NCBI GenBank assembly: GCA_027382625.1
Contig: JAJKFJ010023572.1
Span: 62,001 to 126,000 of the forward strand
Reading direction: 5' to 3'
DNA: 64,000 nt
Origin: Tetmemena sp. SeJ-2015
Lineage: Eukaryota > Ciliophora > Spirotrichea > Sporadotrichida > Oxytrichidae
Shown: positions 45,069-57,112 of the stretch, piece after piece
How the letters are laid out: each line of letters begins with the position of its first letter
Position numbering within the stretch: position 1 is the first letter of the stretch
Notes under the pieces: model-generated
The model's database searches: none
What the model saw: only the letters and a program-made list of their open reading frames with translations
Told to the model about the DNA's origin: nothing
Position numbers and translations under genes: made by a program

Positions 45069-45441
45069 ATGGAAGGATTTGCCAAGCAGAGACCATTCTT
45101 CAATTTATACTTTTAATTCAGGATTAAAGCTAACTGCGCGTGACTAGTATTCGAGTCTACTTTCTTCCATTACTTCAAAGAACAGCTAAAACTTCTTCAT
45201 GAATAAAAGAAGATCAGCCGATGAATTCAGTTTATACTATTCTTTTTTATGAAGGAATTTCGGTGCCCATGAAGGCAGATATGAAGATCAGCCTTAACTT
45301 AGGTTAGGGATTTTTCAGTAAACGCAAAATCAGCTAAACTAAGTCAGTCACAAAATCCTATAACTTTTCAGGAGGAGGTGTTCAATCTCTGAATCTCAAT
45401 ATTTTTTAATTACATACAAAATAACATTAATTTAAAATCAA

Positions 45442-48400
45442 ATGATTGAAAGGAGACAAGAGAAAGAGACTGCTTCTACTTTGCAGATGACTGCTTCCAA
45501 CAGAAGTAGACAGACATATTTGGTGGACCAATCTCTATAAAAATTTCAAATCATGAAGGAGAGACAGCAGAATGTAGAAATGTACTCGTAAACTCAAAAG
45601 CTCAAAGTCTTAAGCTAATCTCTCGAAAAAGAGAAAGCTTTGCAAACTAAAAGAGGGCTCAATATACCTAAGATTAAAGTAGCTGACTTAAAAAGAAAGG
45701 TTATTCCAAATTTTAATTCGAATTCCAAAGCTCAAGCTTAAAGAAAGAGTCCTGCGCCTACTATAATTTAAATCTTTATTATTCATGACATGAAGATTCC
45801 CCAGATATAAATAAATCAGCCAGATAGCTTAACTCAGCCAAGCATCCTCGTTGAAGATCTAACAGAGTTAGAGAAAACTGAAGATGATTTTGATGAAACT
45901 TTCTTTTATTTAGTAATTTAACAAGCCTTCTCGATGAGGACTCTCCAATTAAAACTGTAAAGCAAAAGCTTTCTAGTTTCAATAAGAGCATCCTAAATGC
46001 TCGAGACTAGTTTTGGCAGAAGTAAAATGAATCAGGGAGAAATGATAAAACTCATACTCTCTCGAGCAAGAATAGATCTGTGTCTTCAAGCACCAGCTCA
46101 GATAAGGAAAACTAAACAAAGATCAATAATCAGGATTCCTAATTAAAGGGGGGACGCCCTACCAATTTATTTAATTTGTTAGATAGCAAATATGGTTTAA
46201 AGTGAAAGCCTATAAACGAAGGTAGAAAATTTTCAATAGGGCCATAATCTATTAAGTTTGAAGGATCTGGGATTATAACTAAGCGAGAAAAGAGTTCATC
46301 CATCAAAGAAAGAAAAATCAAGAATAAATTATCTTCTAATCAAAATGTGAGTCAGCTTCAGCAAATAGAGGAAAGTTTTACTGTTGAGAATTAAAATAAG
46401 GCTAAAAGAAATTCACTAAGGATAGCTCCAAAGTTACAATCCCAGAATTCTATGAAGCCTTCTTTTAGAAGGCAGTCAAATATTTTAATGCTCAAAAATA
46501 AAAACCCACTTTATGTTTTTACTTCAATCCCCGCTTTAGAATAATCAATCCCACACTCCTGTTAATACGAACCCTTCATCATCGAGTGACCTTTAATTTG
46601 TGAAAAATATAAGCCGATTTCAACAGAACTCTTTCAAACTGCCAAAACCAAGTTTATAAAAATTAATTCATAACCAGACTTCAAACTTAACACTATCCTT
46701 AAAATTAGATTAAGCAAAACTAAGAAGGAAGCAGAAAAATTATGAGAGGAATTAGAGAAAACTAGTTTAGAAGAGCTCATGAAATAGTGTTTCAAAATGC
46801 AGCAACTTCTATTCAAAAACTATGGAAAGGATACATTGCTAGTTCATAATATTTTTATTCCTTTTTAGAAAGAGGTACAATTATATGCAGAAAGAATTTG
46901 AGGAGAAGTATAATTGAGAGAGGCTAGAACAGCTACTATAAGATATCTAGTTCAACATAAGTTCGAGAGTAAGTGCTATAGAAGCAGAGCAATTGAGAAA
47001 AGATTAAAAGAGATAGGAGAAAGAAAAGATTCTTAGGGTCAAATAGTAAGAGGGAAGAAACTCTTCCTTTGATTAGTTCATAATAATCTTAAGTATAATG
47101 TTTTTTGTCATGGTCACACAAGAGAACGATTTTAATGTTTCGAGAAGAAGCTCAAGAAATATGGTTTATGATATTCAAATAGAGGAGCTCCGTTCTGAAA
47201 GTTAGGTATCTCCGAATCTTGATAAAACTCCTTAGAATAGTGGCTCTCCTACTTCTCAAAAGAGAAGATAAAGAATTACGTAAAAGAATCTTACAACCCA
47301 AAGCCAACCTTTCGCATTATCTACTTTCAAAAGAAAGGCTGTAAATGATTCAAGAGAGAGGCCATAGTTTCGATTAAAATCAAATTTACTTGAGACTGGG
47401 GCTGCTCTAAGCTTCAATGAACTTGATCCATTAAGAAGGAATTTTTTATTTTAATATTCTTCGAGACAAAAACCTAGAGAGTCTTCTATGATTTTGAGTC
47501 GCTCACCAAGCTCCTAAAATATTACACTATAAATAAAGAAAACTGTAAATATAGTCGCAGATTTTAAGCAATTTGTATAGGATGATTTATTCGATTTGAC
47601 ATAGAAGCAGCTTCAAAAGAACATGTAAATTTCTCTTTTTTCTAATTTAAGCTAGAGACATAAACTAGACAAGAGTGAAAATGGCTTTTGAAATAGGCAA
47701 AGCTATCAATTAATTTAATAAAGGCTTCAAAAGAAGGACTCGGTAAGTTAAAGACAAAACTTTAATCACTATTTTTAGTCTGATGCTACACAAACCCGTG
47801 GTTGAAACCTTTAGTAGAATTTCAAAACCTATGAGTATAAAGACAAGCGTTTCCGTTGTCTTAACTGTCTCAGATATGAAGAAAAAGACTAAGAAAAAGA
47901 GAAAGGAGAAAATTTAAGCGAATCTACTGTCGAAGTACTTGAAAGTGTTTTATGGGAAAAAGGATATGAAAAATTTCCTCTATGAGAAATTCGAGAGAAA
48001 GAAGTTAAATAAGTCTGCAGTCTTGAAGAGTTTATAATGTCATTTATTAAAGTTGAATTTTAAAGAGAATAAAAAATCCAGTGTGGGAGGCAAAAGAACC
48101 TGAAAACTACATGACAAGGTTACTTTTTAAAGATCTCTAGAATAAAAAAGAGTACCCCTATCTTTACTAATCTTTTGATAAAGCTTCTAAAGTGCTATAA
48201 GAAGCTTTTGAAAGTGATAATATTATTTTAGTCATGCAAAGAAGGATTATGTAAAATTTGTCAAAGAGGAAATAAATTCAGGCAATTTGAAGCACAAAAT
48301 ATCAAGGAGAAAAGGTTATTTGAACGCATCTAGGATTCCGAAGATATTATCTTTATTTATTTATCAACAGAGGAAAGAGAGGAATTTCTAGAGCTGTTTA

Positions 48401-48747
48401 TTGAGAGTGAAGAGCACAAAAAGACTTTTGACTAGCAAAAAGAGGATAGCTTTGATAAATACCTCTTAGAAGATATTTTAATTAATAATAAAGATATAGA
48501 TGACGATATCTCTGAGGAAAGAAGGAAGGGCAGCGGTACTGGGTACTCTTACAATAGAAGCTACGGAAAAGTGGAGAACTCAAGAAACGATGATTATGAC
48601 TCTGCAATTATATTTTTTTTACTCCGCATCAAACAAGAGTTATTACATTTCTATCTGATTTCAATTGCAATCAAAGATTAATCATCTTAGGAATTAACGT
48701 TTTCTTTTTAGCGGAAGATTATAATTAATTTTAGACAAGCTTAGTGA
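45442..48747 (+). CDS. Long Ser/Lys/Gln-rich protein with IQ motif (start and number of genes uncertain)
   Basis: From ATG 45442 (MIERRQEKETASTLQMTASN) coding continues in blocks to TGA 48745-48747. A calmodulin-binding IQ motif is seen at 46800-46890: AATSIQKLWKGYIA joined to RKRYNYMQKEF once 46850-46865 is removed at a TAG pointer. Other joins: about 45894-45910 (TTT), 46199-46204 (AAAG, 6 nt), a GT-AG intron near 47626-47652, another at about 47741-47779. The C-terminal part has SYGKVENSRNDDYD and an acidic stretch (YLSTEEREEFLELFIESEEH). Further 5' coding (ATG 45069, MEGFAKQRPFFNLYFQ) may belong here. Function unknown; could be a ciliary or cytoskeletal protein. Confidence 0.55.
46850..46865 (+). 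other. Candidate IES inside an IQ motif, pointer TAG
   Basis: TAG at 46850-46852 and 46866-46868. Deleting 16 nt gives IQKLWKGYIARKRYNYM, a complete IQ motif. Removing the overlapping GT-AG piece instead breaks the motif and ends the frame. Confidence 0.72.
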
Positions 48748-48767
48748 ACACAACACAATTTAAAAAG

Positions 48768-49554
48768 ATGAATAGCAACTTGACCTAATAACCAAGCCAA
48801 CATCAGCCCAAGCCTCTTGCCTAGCAGCCAGAGTTTAGAGAACTCTATGGTGGCGCTTTCAGTATTGAGTTACCCAAAGCTTTTGGAGACATAAGGTATT
48901 AAACCAATTTTGGTTAATTTAGATTCTTGAACCTTCTCCTTTAAATTTACTTCATTCCCTAAGATATATAGTGACTATGTCGTTGTGAGTGATAACTAGG
49001 AAGTATTCTCCAACATTGAGAATGACTCTTAGTTCATCGTAGAGCTATTGGAGCATCAAGAAATTTCTGACGAAGAAGCAATTTAGTATCACTTCAATGA
49101 CTTAGTGAAGTGCAACAAAGCTGAGGGCTCTAAAGTTCTCAATGTCAGACCTATGGAAACTACCTCCGATTTACCAAACCTTAAGCTAAAGTAAGACCTT
49201 AAAATTGTCAAAACTTTTAGTACTAATCATTCAGCCTTCATCTTAAAAGGCATTCAGAGAATCATTCCTAATAAGAAGGTGAATGACACAAGAGACTTTG
49301 TGACGGTGTTTATGATGCTTTTGAGAATCCCTCAATTCGAAGTTGATGTCCTCTTTTCTTTCAATGTCCCTGACAAAACTTTGAACTAGGAGGGGCTAGC
49401 TTAAGGCAACGGAGAAGGAGAGACTTACTAAAGACAAGTTATAGAGAGTGAAGAGGTATTTGCTAAGGCATTGGCCTCAATTGATATGTCTGATCATCAA
49501 AAGCTCTTCATAAATTTCAAAGTTTAAATTATAGATCTATTAAATCAAAAATGA
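48768..49554 (+). CDS. MOG1: Mog1 / Ran guanine nucleotide release factor
   Basis: Nuclear import factor that binds Ran and promotes GTP release. ATG 48768; exon 1 has ELYGGAFSIELPKAFGDI, and removal of a 76-nt GT-AG intron at 48896-48971 joins it to SDYVVVSDNQEVFSNIEND, SQFIVELLEHQEISDEEAIQ, YHFNDL, matching the family line GGAFSxxLP...DVSDxRxVPDNQEVF...IVELLE...YHFxD. C-terminal RIPQFEVDVLFSFNVP corresponds to RLPQYQTDLLLTFN. Stop TGA 49552-49554. About 235 residues, slightly longer than most relatives owing to a Gln-rich N-terminus and a C-terminal insertion. No IES. Confidence 0.92.
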
Positions 49555-49646
49555 AATTAATTCAATGACTTTCAATATCATAAATTGTTGCTGGTGTGAG
49601 TTTTTCAGCAGTTGCATTTCTCTGGAATACTTTGATTCTATTATTC

Positions 49647-52288
49647 TCAAATGAAATCAAAGTTTTACAAAGTAATAAAACAAAATTTTCCCTTAACTAA
49701 ATAAGGTATAAAAATAATTTTTTATTACTAAATAGTATCTTATGTCATAACGTTATTCCTCCCTATTCTTGGTAATGAGGTATTAATTGACTAAGAAAGG
49801 TCAGTTATATTGTCACCATACTTTGACCTTTCCATCGAGGCATTTTATTTTCCATAACCTGCTTCGTCTTATTTAATTATGACACAGTTACTTCCATCTA
49901 CTTATAGAATATTTTCGTTATCTAAAGAGGACATAAGTGGATCGTTGTTCTAGTAATTTCTCTAGTTCTACAAATTTAAAGCCCCACTAGCAAACTTGCT
50001 ATTTTAGCCAGAATTGGTAGCTGAGAGAATTTAATCTGGCTTGCTTGAAGATTACATCCCTTTCCTTGAATACTATCGAGATCTTTCCTTCACAGATCTG
50101 GTAGCTTCATCTAACTCCTACTAAATGATTTTCTTGATACCTTAACTATTCTTAAAATCTTTACTCTTGGAGTAACCTATCATAGTAGCATCCATTTTGT
50201 CATAGTAGACTGAGTTGTCAGTTGGAAGTGCTTAACTATTTTAAATTACTTGAGAGTGGAGTGATCCTCTGTTTCCCCATTGAGAGGATCTCCTGGCATG
50301 AGGAAGAATGAAAGTCTTAGAAATACTGGCACCCTTTTGCTTTACCTAACCCATCTTTATTATTACATCTCTCATTTCATTTTCCATTGTTTACAGATCA
50401 TAATCCTGAGTGGCCTAATCACAAATCTGCAAGATCTAGCCCTTAAGCTCTATCAATTATCTTCTGGATAGGATCGTGTTCTCATAGTTCACTTAAGATG
50501 GCTAATAAGTGATGCAAGCAATTTTAAAAGCACTCAAAGCCATCGGTATACCACCCTAACTGCAAGTCAAGCAGTTTTTATCCAAGCTCACAACTTATGC
50601 CTAGTTGTGAGGATGATTACTTCCTACTGAAGGGCTGTTAGGCTAAGTTTGGTGGCCTATTTTTCCTATCCTCTCTACACAATTTTTTTAATAAATTAAA
50701 CAATAGACTTACTGTTTCCTCTTGTTTGAGTTTGAATAAAAGGCAACTTCTAGCCAAGAGTTAAATTTTGATCCATGATCATAGGCTGATTCTAAGGATC
50801 TATATCTTTAGCCCCCATCAAGAAAATAGATCTGAAATAAAAGTCATCAAGAATTGAAATTTACTCTCTATCTAGATCGTCTTGCATATCAAGTACTTGC
50901 TGCATCTTTAGTCCCTTAACCATATTATTTAAGACCTTCAAAACTATCTAGTTCTAATTGATTGCCTTGTCGATGCTTTCTTTTCCCTTATCAACCTTTT
51001 TAATAAGTTGTGTGAACTCAGACTGTAATTCGCCCTTCTCTCGTTTTCTTCTCTTAATATCCTCTTTAACATCACTCTATATTTCAGTGATTTTGTAATC
51101 TAGCTCATCAAATAAATAACTTTATCAAAATATTAAGCCCTTGCTTATCTTATCTCTATTTGTTATGAAGACTAAACATTTTAATTTACTAATTAAACTT
51201 ACATGGCTATGAAATTATCTTGCTGTTAGATAATCTCATTCTTGAAGTAGATAGTAGAAGTGGATAGAGTATTTACTCTTTCATTAAGTAGCTCTATCTA
51301 AGTTTACAGGTCTTTAAAAACATCGATTGTATTGCTAATTGTATCTTCTATACTTGACTGAGCAGCTGCTGACTGTAACTAATCTTATTATGCATTCTCT
51401 GGCACATCATCTTATTTCTTTTGAGTAATTGAAGCTTGTATCTTATCTCTTTGAGTTCTCTCTATAGAAGAAACAGCCATAGCGTTAAGTCTTTGAGACA
51501 ATCTTCCTACTTAGTTTCTCAACTCTTCTTGCCTTGCTGAATGAATCATAATTTGATGATCAAAGTTTTCTTGCAGATTTTGAAATTTGGGTGCAATCAT
51601 TTGAATTATATCATACGAAGGAACTTGATAAGTTTGCTGAACTCCTTCAACAGGAGCACCTCTATCTTCTAAATTGTTCTCATCATTATTCTATTAAGCT
51701 TGAACAAGAAAATTCAAAATTGCTCAAATTAAATAAGAGCTGCAGTATTTAATTAAGGAATTGATGGTTGCTGATACTAAGTGCTATCCTAGCCAAGGAA
51801 AACTTGCTACTACTGTAAGTTTTATTGCTATTGGTATTGATTCCGGACAGAGGGTTGATTGAAAGTTTATATGCTGTCAAACTAGTACTGGTTTTGAAAA
51901 TTAAGAGCGTTACCTGAAGCTTATTAGTTTTGGTAGAAGGATTTTATTTCAATAAATATATAAAATACGGCTTGAAGGAGTCTAACCCAGGATTTTGATT
52001 GGATAGTGATTGCTATTTAAAAAGAGGATTTTGCATGAGAGAATTGAAGGGATCCTATGCTGCAACTTAATCATTCTAAGCTGGCTAAATTGATTATCTT
52101 CTTAATATGCTGTTGCTCTATAAGAACTAAGGAGACTATTGTCTGTTTTATGAAGACTGTATATTTTGCAAAGTCATTTTATCTTGGGACAGCTTTTTAG
52201 AGTTTGTTGAGTTGTCCTAAATTTATGGACTTTAGGAATATCTCATGTTTGCCTAGGTCAAGCTAAGAGGATTATATTAATTGCTCAT
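49647..52288 (-). CDS. Q/N-rich plus coiled-coil protein with C-terminal Cys motif
   Basis: ATG 52288 (MSNQYNPLSLTQANMRYSQ). About 250 residues of Gln/Asn/Ser low complexity follow, then coiled coil (NLQENFDHQIMIHSARQEEL, DVFKDLQTQIELLNERVNTL), a GT-AG intron of about 82 nt near 51122-51204, and more coil (ITEIQSDVKEDIKRRKREKG). Next comes a block near 50480-50600 reading LDKNCLTCSQGG and LSAFKIACITYQPSQVNYEN with RRQLIELKGQILQICD, a CxxC-type end reminiscent of axonemal QRICH2-like (DUF4795) proteins. The tail (DATMIGYSKSKDFKN onward) is Ser/Asn-rich and ends at TGA 49647-49649. At least two further joins near 50690 and 51700 are unresolved. Confidence 0.6.
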
Positions 52289-52599
52289 GGCAATCTACTA
52301 TTGCAAGAATTGATTTTAAGTTTAAGATGGATTGAACAATGAAGGCTATCTTTTAATTTAAAGCTAATCTAGTTTTTTGTTAATACCTTAACTTAACCAA
52401 TATGCTTTCATATTAACTTTAAGGAATATACACATTTTATTCATTGAAGATTTTTCTTTTAATTAGTTTATTTTAACTGAATAAACCATTTTTTAAAATA
52501 AATTTAGATGATCTTTGTTGAAGTGATTTCAAGTTTTCCTAGTAAATTTGTATATTTCCCTGCATTTAAATTTCAAGCTGAGGTGAGAATTTATTGAGC

Positions 52600-54811
52600 T
52601 GTGAAATTACAGAGGGTGTTTATTTAAAATATAAATTGAGAGACTCTTATGCTATTCTGTAGCTGAGAAAGCACTCCTGTTCCAGATGAAGGTTTTTACA
52701 AAGTGTAGGCTTATCCTTAGTAAGGAATTTTAGTAGAATTTTATTGAGAAGCTTATTAAATTATTCAATTGCTAAAATAAGTGAAAAGAATTATTTGGGT
52801 CGATTTTAGGAATCTATGAACTCTAAAAGCTGCCTATTTTCTTCATCCTCATTAGATTTAACGAATGAATTAGTCTACTCATCATCTATTACAGAAAGCT
52901 CTTCTTGCATCTCAAGAATCCTATTCATCTTTTCTGTTCTCTTATCTTATTCTTTCTGCTATTCAAAACTTTGTGGATTTTGAATTTATTGGCTGACTTA
53001 TGCTCTTAGGTTTGAATTAGTATAATCACTATTCTAAGCTGAATGCTATTTTCCCAACTAACTTAGCAATTCTAATTAAGCAGGATCAACAACTTCTGCA
53101 GCATCTTGATCATATTAGAACTTCTAGCTCACTATTTTACCCACCACTCTCGCTTTACTAACTCTACTACTTGACTGAGATTATTCTTTGTCATCATTCT
53201 TAGGGCTTATCAAATTGGTTGGCTTGTTAAAATTTTGACCTGTTCTTACTGCTTGAATAGCAAAAGCTTGCTGATTCATGTCTGTAGCTGCCTTTTGAGT
53301 CTTGGAAGGTGATTATGCATCGTCTAATAGAATCTCTGTCGCATGGAGTGTAGGCTATCTTATTATTGTAGGTCTTCTTCGAATAGCTGTTCTTAATCCT
53401 CCCTCCTCAGGGAGATTTTGATTAGCACTCTGATTATCTATATTGGATTCAGCTCTAGTTGGACTAACCTAACTAATTTAATTAATGACTCCATTAGTTG
53501 AAGCTTGCAAAAGCTTGTTCTTAAGAGGAGAAGATTCTCCATCTTACATTTATTGTTGCGGAAGATTACCTAGCAAACTTGTTCTTCTCAGTTATTGAAG
53601 CTATTATTCAAAAGACTTGTTTTGATTATCTCCTAAAATCTAAGTGAAGTTTTACGATGTCTCTCTTTTTTGAGTAAGCTGACTGGAAATTTTTCTCGCA
53701 TTCATAGTCCTTCTTCTCAAATCAGAAGAAGGTTTTTCATAATGCTGTTTCTAAAGTTTGTTTGTCATGCTCAGCACATTCCCTTCTAAGAATATATACA
53801 CCTGCTTCTCATAGTCCATAAGCTTCTTCATTTCAGCAGATCCTAGGCAACTAAACAAAGTGTCGTCCACCATCTTCTAAATTTTCAAGGGCAAATATTT
53901 CAGTATGTAATTGTCGGTATCTTCAAGCTCTTAGATGACGGGGAGATTTTCAACCTCTCTTTTCAGTCTATCGATGGTCTATTTATTAATCTCTAGCTGG
54001 GCGTATGTAGTAGTGAACTCCTCTATCGTTCTTTTTTGCATTTACTTAAACGTGAGAGTTTCCTCATTAAGTTTTCCTATTTGATTATGAAGAGTCATAA
54101 ACTTGACATTCATTCTATTTTCTGTCTCCACAACTTCCTCAGACAATTTAAATAGTTAATTACTGCCTAAACCTGTTTATAGTCTCATTGAAGTTCTTGA
54201 TCTCTTGCGTTAAACTATCTCTAACTGTAACAAAAATGTTCTTCTCTTTTTGAAGGGCATTAAATTTTTCACTCTGAAGCTGCAGATTGCTATAAAGTTA
54301 GTCAACAGTGTTTTCAAATTAGTGAAGTTTGAGGACTAATCAATATCCTATAAGGAGTTAAAAGAATTGAGAAAAATAATTCTTACAACTGTATGGATCC
54401 GCTTTTTTAAATCAGTTAGTGTTCCTCGCAGATTCAAGTCAATCTTGATGACTCTGTCTAGTTCTTCGTATTTTCTGGTCAAGTAATCAGACTTTATTCT
54501 TAAATCTTTCAACTCAGCTCCATGCTCAGTTTATCTCTCTGTCATAGGCTCCAGGATATCAGTCATTATCTTTCTCAAATAGAAAAGTTAAAATACTTCT
54601 CACATTTGTCTCTAGCTCAAAGCTATCGATCTCATCTAAGAGTAAATTTAGAGAAAGTTACGAATTTACTCATATTTAAAAAGGACTGCATTTTTTTAAT
54701 TTATAACAAATCAAGGTTTTCTGCTTGCTTATAAATTAATTTAAAGCTCTTGGACTTGTTTAATGTCGAGCCAGAGGATGCTCAAATGAACTGAAGAGAA
54801 CTAGAACTCAT
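52600..54811 (-). CDS. Long coiled-coil protein, unknown (3' end approximate)
   Basis: Sense begins near ATG 54811 (MSSSSLQF, followed by a triple AGTTC repeat). Coil: EHGAELKDLRIKSDYLTRKY, EELDRVIKIDLNLRGTLTDL, QLQSEKFNALQKEKNIFVTV, then, after an IES at 54153-54171 (TAAA), RFKLSEEVVETENRMNVKFM. A globular-looking part (VIQELEDTDNYILKYLPLKI, QKMVDDTLFSCLGSAEMKKL) precedes a long Gln/Ser-rich tail. GT-AG introns near 54348-54386 and 54575-54608. The downstream end lacks an early TGA; coding character fades after LLEFIDSQNRP near 52800, so the stop is an estimate. Confidence 0.58.
54153..54171 (-). other. Candidate IES, pointer TAAA (TTTA in sense)
   Basis: TAAA at 54149-54152 and 54168-54171. 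Deleting 19 nt gives NETINRFKLSEEVVETEN, a smooth coiled coil across the junction, and removes an in-frame TGA. Confidence 0.65.
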
Positions 54812-55039
54812 ATCACTTTTAAGTTTCAATGAACTTGCAAAGTGATACCTTGACACTTATTTCAAACATAATTAGTAAAGCTTAAAGAAGGAACTAAGGC
54901 AAATGTACTTTAGTTCTTAGAACTGTATACTAAATTACGATATATAACTCTAAAGAGCTCTTAGCTCGCTTATTGTCCATTATTTTATGAAAGTAATATA
55001 AATAACTCAAGTACTTTTAAACTGTCAGATAAATACACG

Positions 55040-56817
55040 TCAATCACTGTCCTCTCCCTTTGGCCTAAAAAGCTTTTTCTCTGCCTCTTTCATCGCTCTG
55101 GATGGCTTATTTGGAGCAAAATGTTTAATTACAGTCAACTTCTGAGCCTTATTCATTAGGTTGATAATTTCATCAGAGGGACACACTTCAATCGGAGTCA
55201 GTCCTTTCTTGTTCTTTATTTGTAAGCTAGCTTTCCATTTCAGTAAGACTTTTGTCATCTCAAAGAAGTTAAACTTAGAGGCTAGATGAAGTGGAGTGCG
55301 ACCCAGTAAGTCTTAGGCGTCCTTCTTTGAGCCATTTTGAAGAAGTGCCTCTGTCATTGTTATGTAATTTCTTTTCACTGACCAGTGCAGAGGCGTCATT
55401 TTGTTCTAAAACATAGTTAAGTTAATAAGGAGTTTGATGAAATATTTAGAAATTACTTAGTCTATCATATTAACAAAGCCGGGTTCTTTCTCAAGGATAA
55501 GTTAGACTTCTTAAAGTCGATTTTGCTTTACAAAGTAGAAGAATTGGTCTCTCATATCTGCAGTCTCATCATCAATTCTTCCATCCTGTGCGTAATTTAT
55601 GCTTCTCAACTAATCTAAGGCGTTTTTAAATTACTAGTTAAGCTTTTACTTCCTGATGGAATGAGTTTCACTCTAGATCTTTTGATTATATTTAGCAAGC
55701 TAATTAGACTTCTTGTGAAATTGATCAATCATTCTCTAAGCTGTATGAAACTGAGGACTTTGGTAGTCATCAAAGGGAGATTTCATCTATGGTTTATCTA
55801 TCACGTCCTACTCCGTGACAGGGAATTCCATCTCTTTGGCTTCATTAGATACTTTAGTCATGTGAGCTAAAACATCCTTGCAGAAATTAATGTCCTCTGG
55901 TTTCTGTATTTGCTCTGCAAAGCGACTTACTATTCTATTCCTCATCCGAAATTCAAGAGCTCTTTTCTCTTTCTCAAATTCCTTTCTTTGATAAACCTCA
56001 AACATTTGCTTGGTAGTGTTCTAAATTTCCTCTCTCTTATCCTCATATATTTCTTGAGTAGGTACAGGTTTGAATACATTTTGGAAGGAAGGCTATTTCT
56101 AAGCAAGAGGCAGAAACATCTTATAACCAGCAGCTTTAGTACTCAACTTTGAGGTAGGTTTATTTCCGCTTTAAAATATTTTTATAATAAGTGCTAGATC
56201 CCTTTATTTTTTCATGAATAGAGAGCAAATTTTAGTCTCCATATTCGCTCTACATCTAATTTGCCATTGATTGAGAAGGCTGAAATGAAGACATAGATTT
56301 GAAGGAATTTAGTGTCTACCTGGAAGCTAAATTCTTCCGGTCAAAGTCGTGAATTATTTTCTGGCTCTTTTACAATTCGAATGCTACTGTTGTAAATTAC
56401 CTTTATTATTGTCTACTGTGTTGCTTCGTTTGGGGTTTAACCTACAGACCCTTATTTTGAGTAAGAGCTTCAGCCAATTCTTTATCCTTAATAAAAGCGA
56501 CAGAGGGTGTCCCAAGCATATTTGAGAGAGTATTTTGTTGAGTTTAAGGTCTAAATGAGTCTCTGTCAGGGGATGATGAATAAACTGTTGAAGTTGTCTT
56601 GAAATTTTAATTGTTAGACTGCCACAATCGATTTGATGAAATAGTTTCCCCTGCTTTAAGTTCTAGATGCCTTTAATCCCTACTGCGATCAGTGTGCGAA
56701 AAAATTGACTCCTTAGTCAATCTTTGTTAACTGAAATGAAGAGCTCTCTCCTTAATAAAAAAGTATTCAAAAATACTTTTTGATATCGCTTTCTTTGTAA
56801 TTGGATCCCTTCAGCAT
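55040..56817 (-). CDS. Ankyrin-repeat protein
   Basis: ATG 56817 (MLKGSNYKESDIKKY). After an 18-nt IES at 56758-56775 (AATA) the frame continues QGESSSFQLTKIDQG and, past a second IES at 56164-56185 (TTTAT), KPTSKLSTKAAGYKMFLPLA. The middle is helical (VYQRKEFEKEKRALEFRMRN). A GT-AG intron near 55409-55459 precedes the C-terminal ankyrin repeats: NKMTPLHWSVKRNYITMTEA, LLQNGSKKDAQDLLGRTPLH, LASKFNFFEMTKVLLKWKAS and KNKKGLTPIEV. Two full and two partial repeats are seen; ankyrins act as protein-protein scaffolds. Stop TGA at 55040-55042. Partner unknown. Confidence 0.85.
56164..56185 (-). other. Candidate IES, pointer TTTAT (ATAAA in sense)
   Basis: TTTAT at 56159-56163 and 56181-56185. Deleting 22 nt joins IKGSSTYYK to PTSKLSTKAAGYK in frame. 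No GT-AG alternative. Confidence 0.68.
56758..56775 (-). other. Candidate IES, pointer AATA (TATT in sense)
   Basis: AATA at 56754-56757 and 56772-56775. Deleting 18 nt removes a TGA 17 codons after the start and opens the full gene (DIKKYQGESSSFQL). Confidence 0.65.
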
Positions 56818-57112
56818 CGTTATCTCCCTTAGATATTTATGCTTTTGACTTCTTACTATACTACTACTGCTTTTGATACTTCATTGAATGATAAAAAAAT
56901 ATTTAACTTCTTGGAGATTTTTTCATGGACTGCAAGAGATGGGAGTTCACAGGGCTTAAGGCTCCAGCAAAATTTTAGTTATGGAGTAGATAAGAAGGGA
57001 CTGAGATAGCCTCTATTCCAGCTATAGCTGATTATTTGTAGTTAAGAATCCAACTTTACATCTTGTTGAGTTTATAATAATTCCCAAATTATTTATAATT
57101 TTTACGATAATA
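56818..57112. other. Divergent promoter region
   Basis: About 295 bp between two divergent start codons (ankyrin gene and GRASP gene). AT-rich. No specific motif could be named. Confidence 0.45.

Noticed and set aside
49730..50270. Long plus-strand frame rich in Phe/Leu opposite the Q/N-rich gene
   Set aside because: The minus strand gives a hydrophilic Ser/Asn/Lys frame continuous with the rest of that gene; the plus frame is its shadow.
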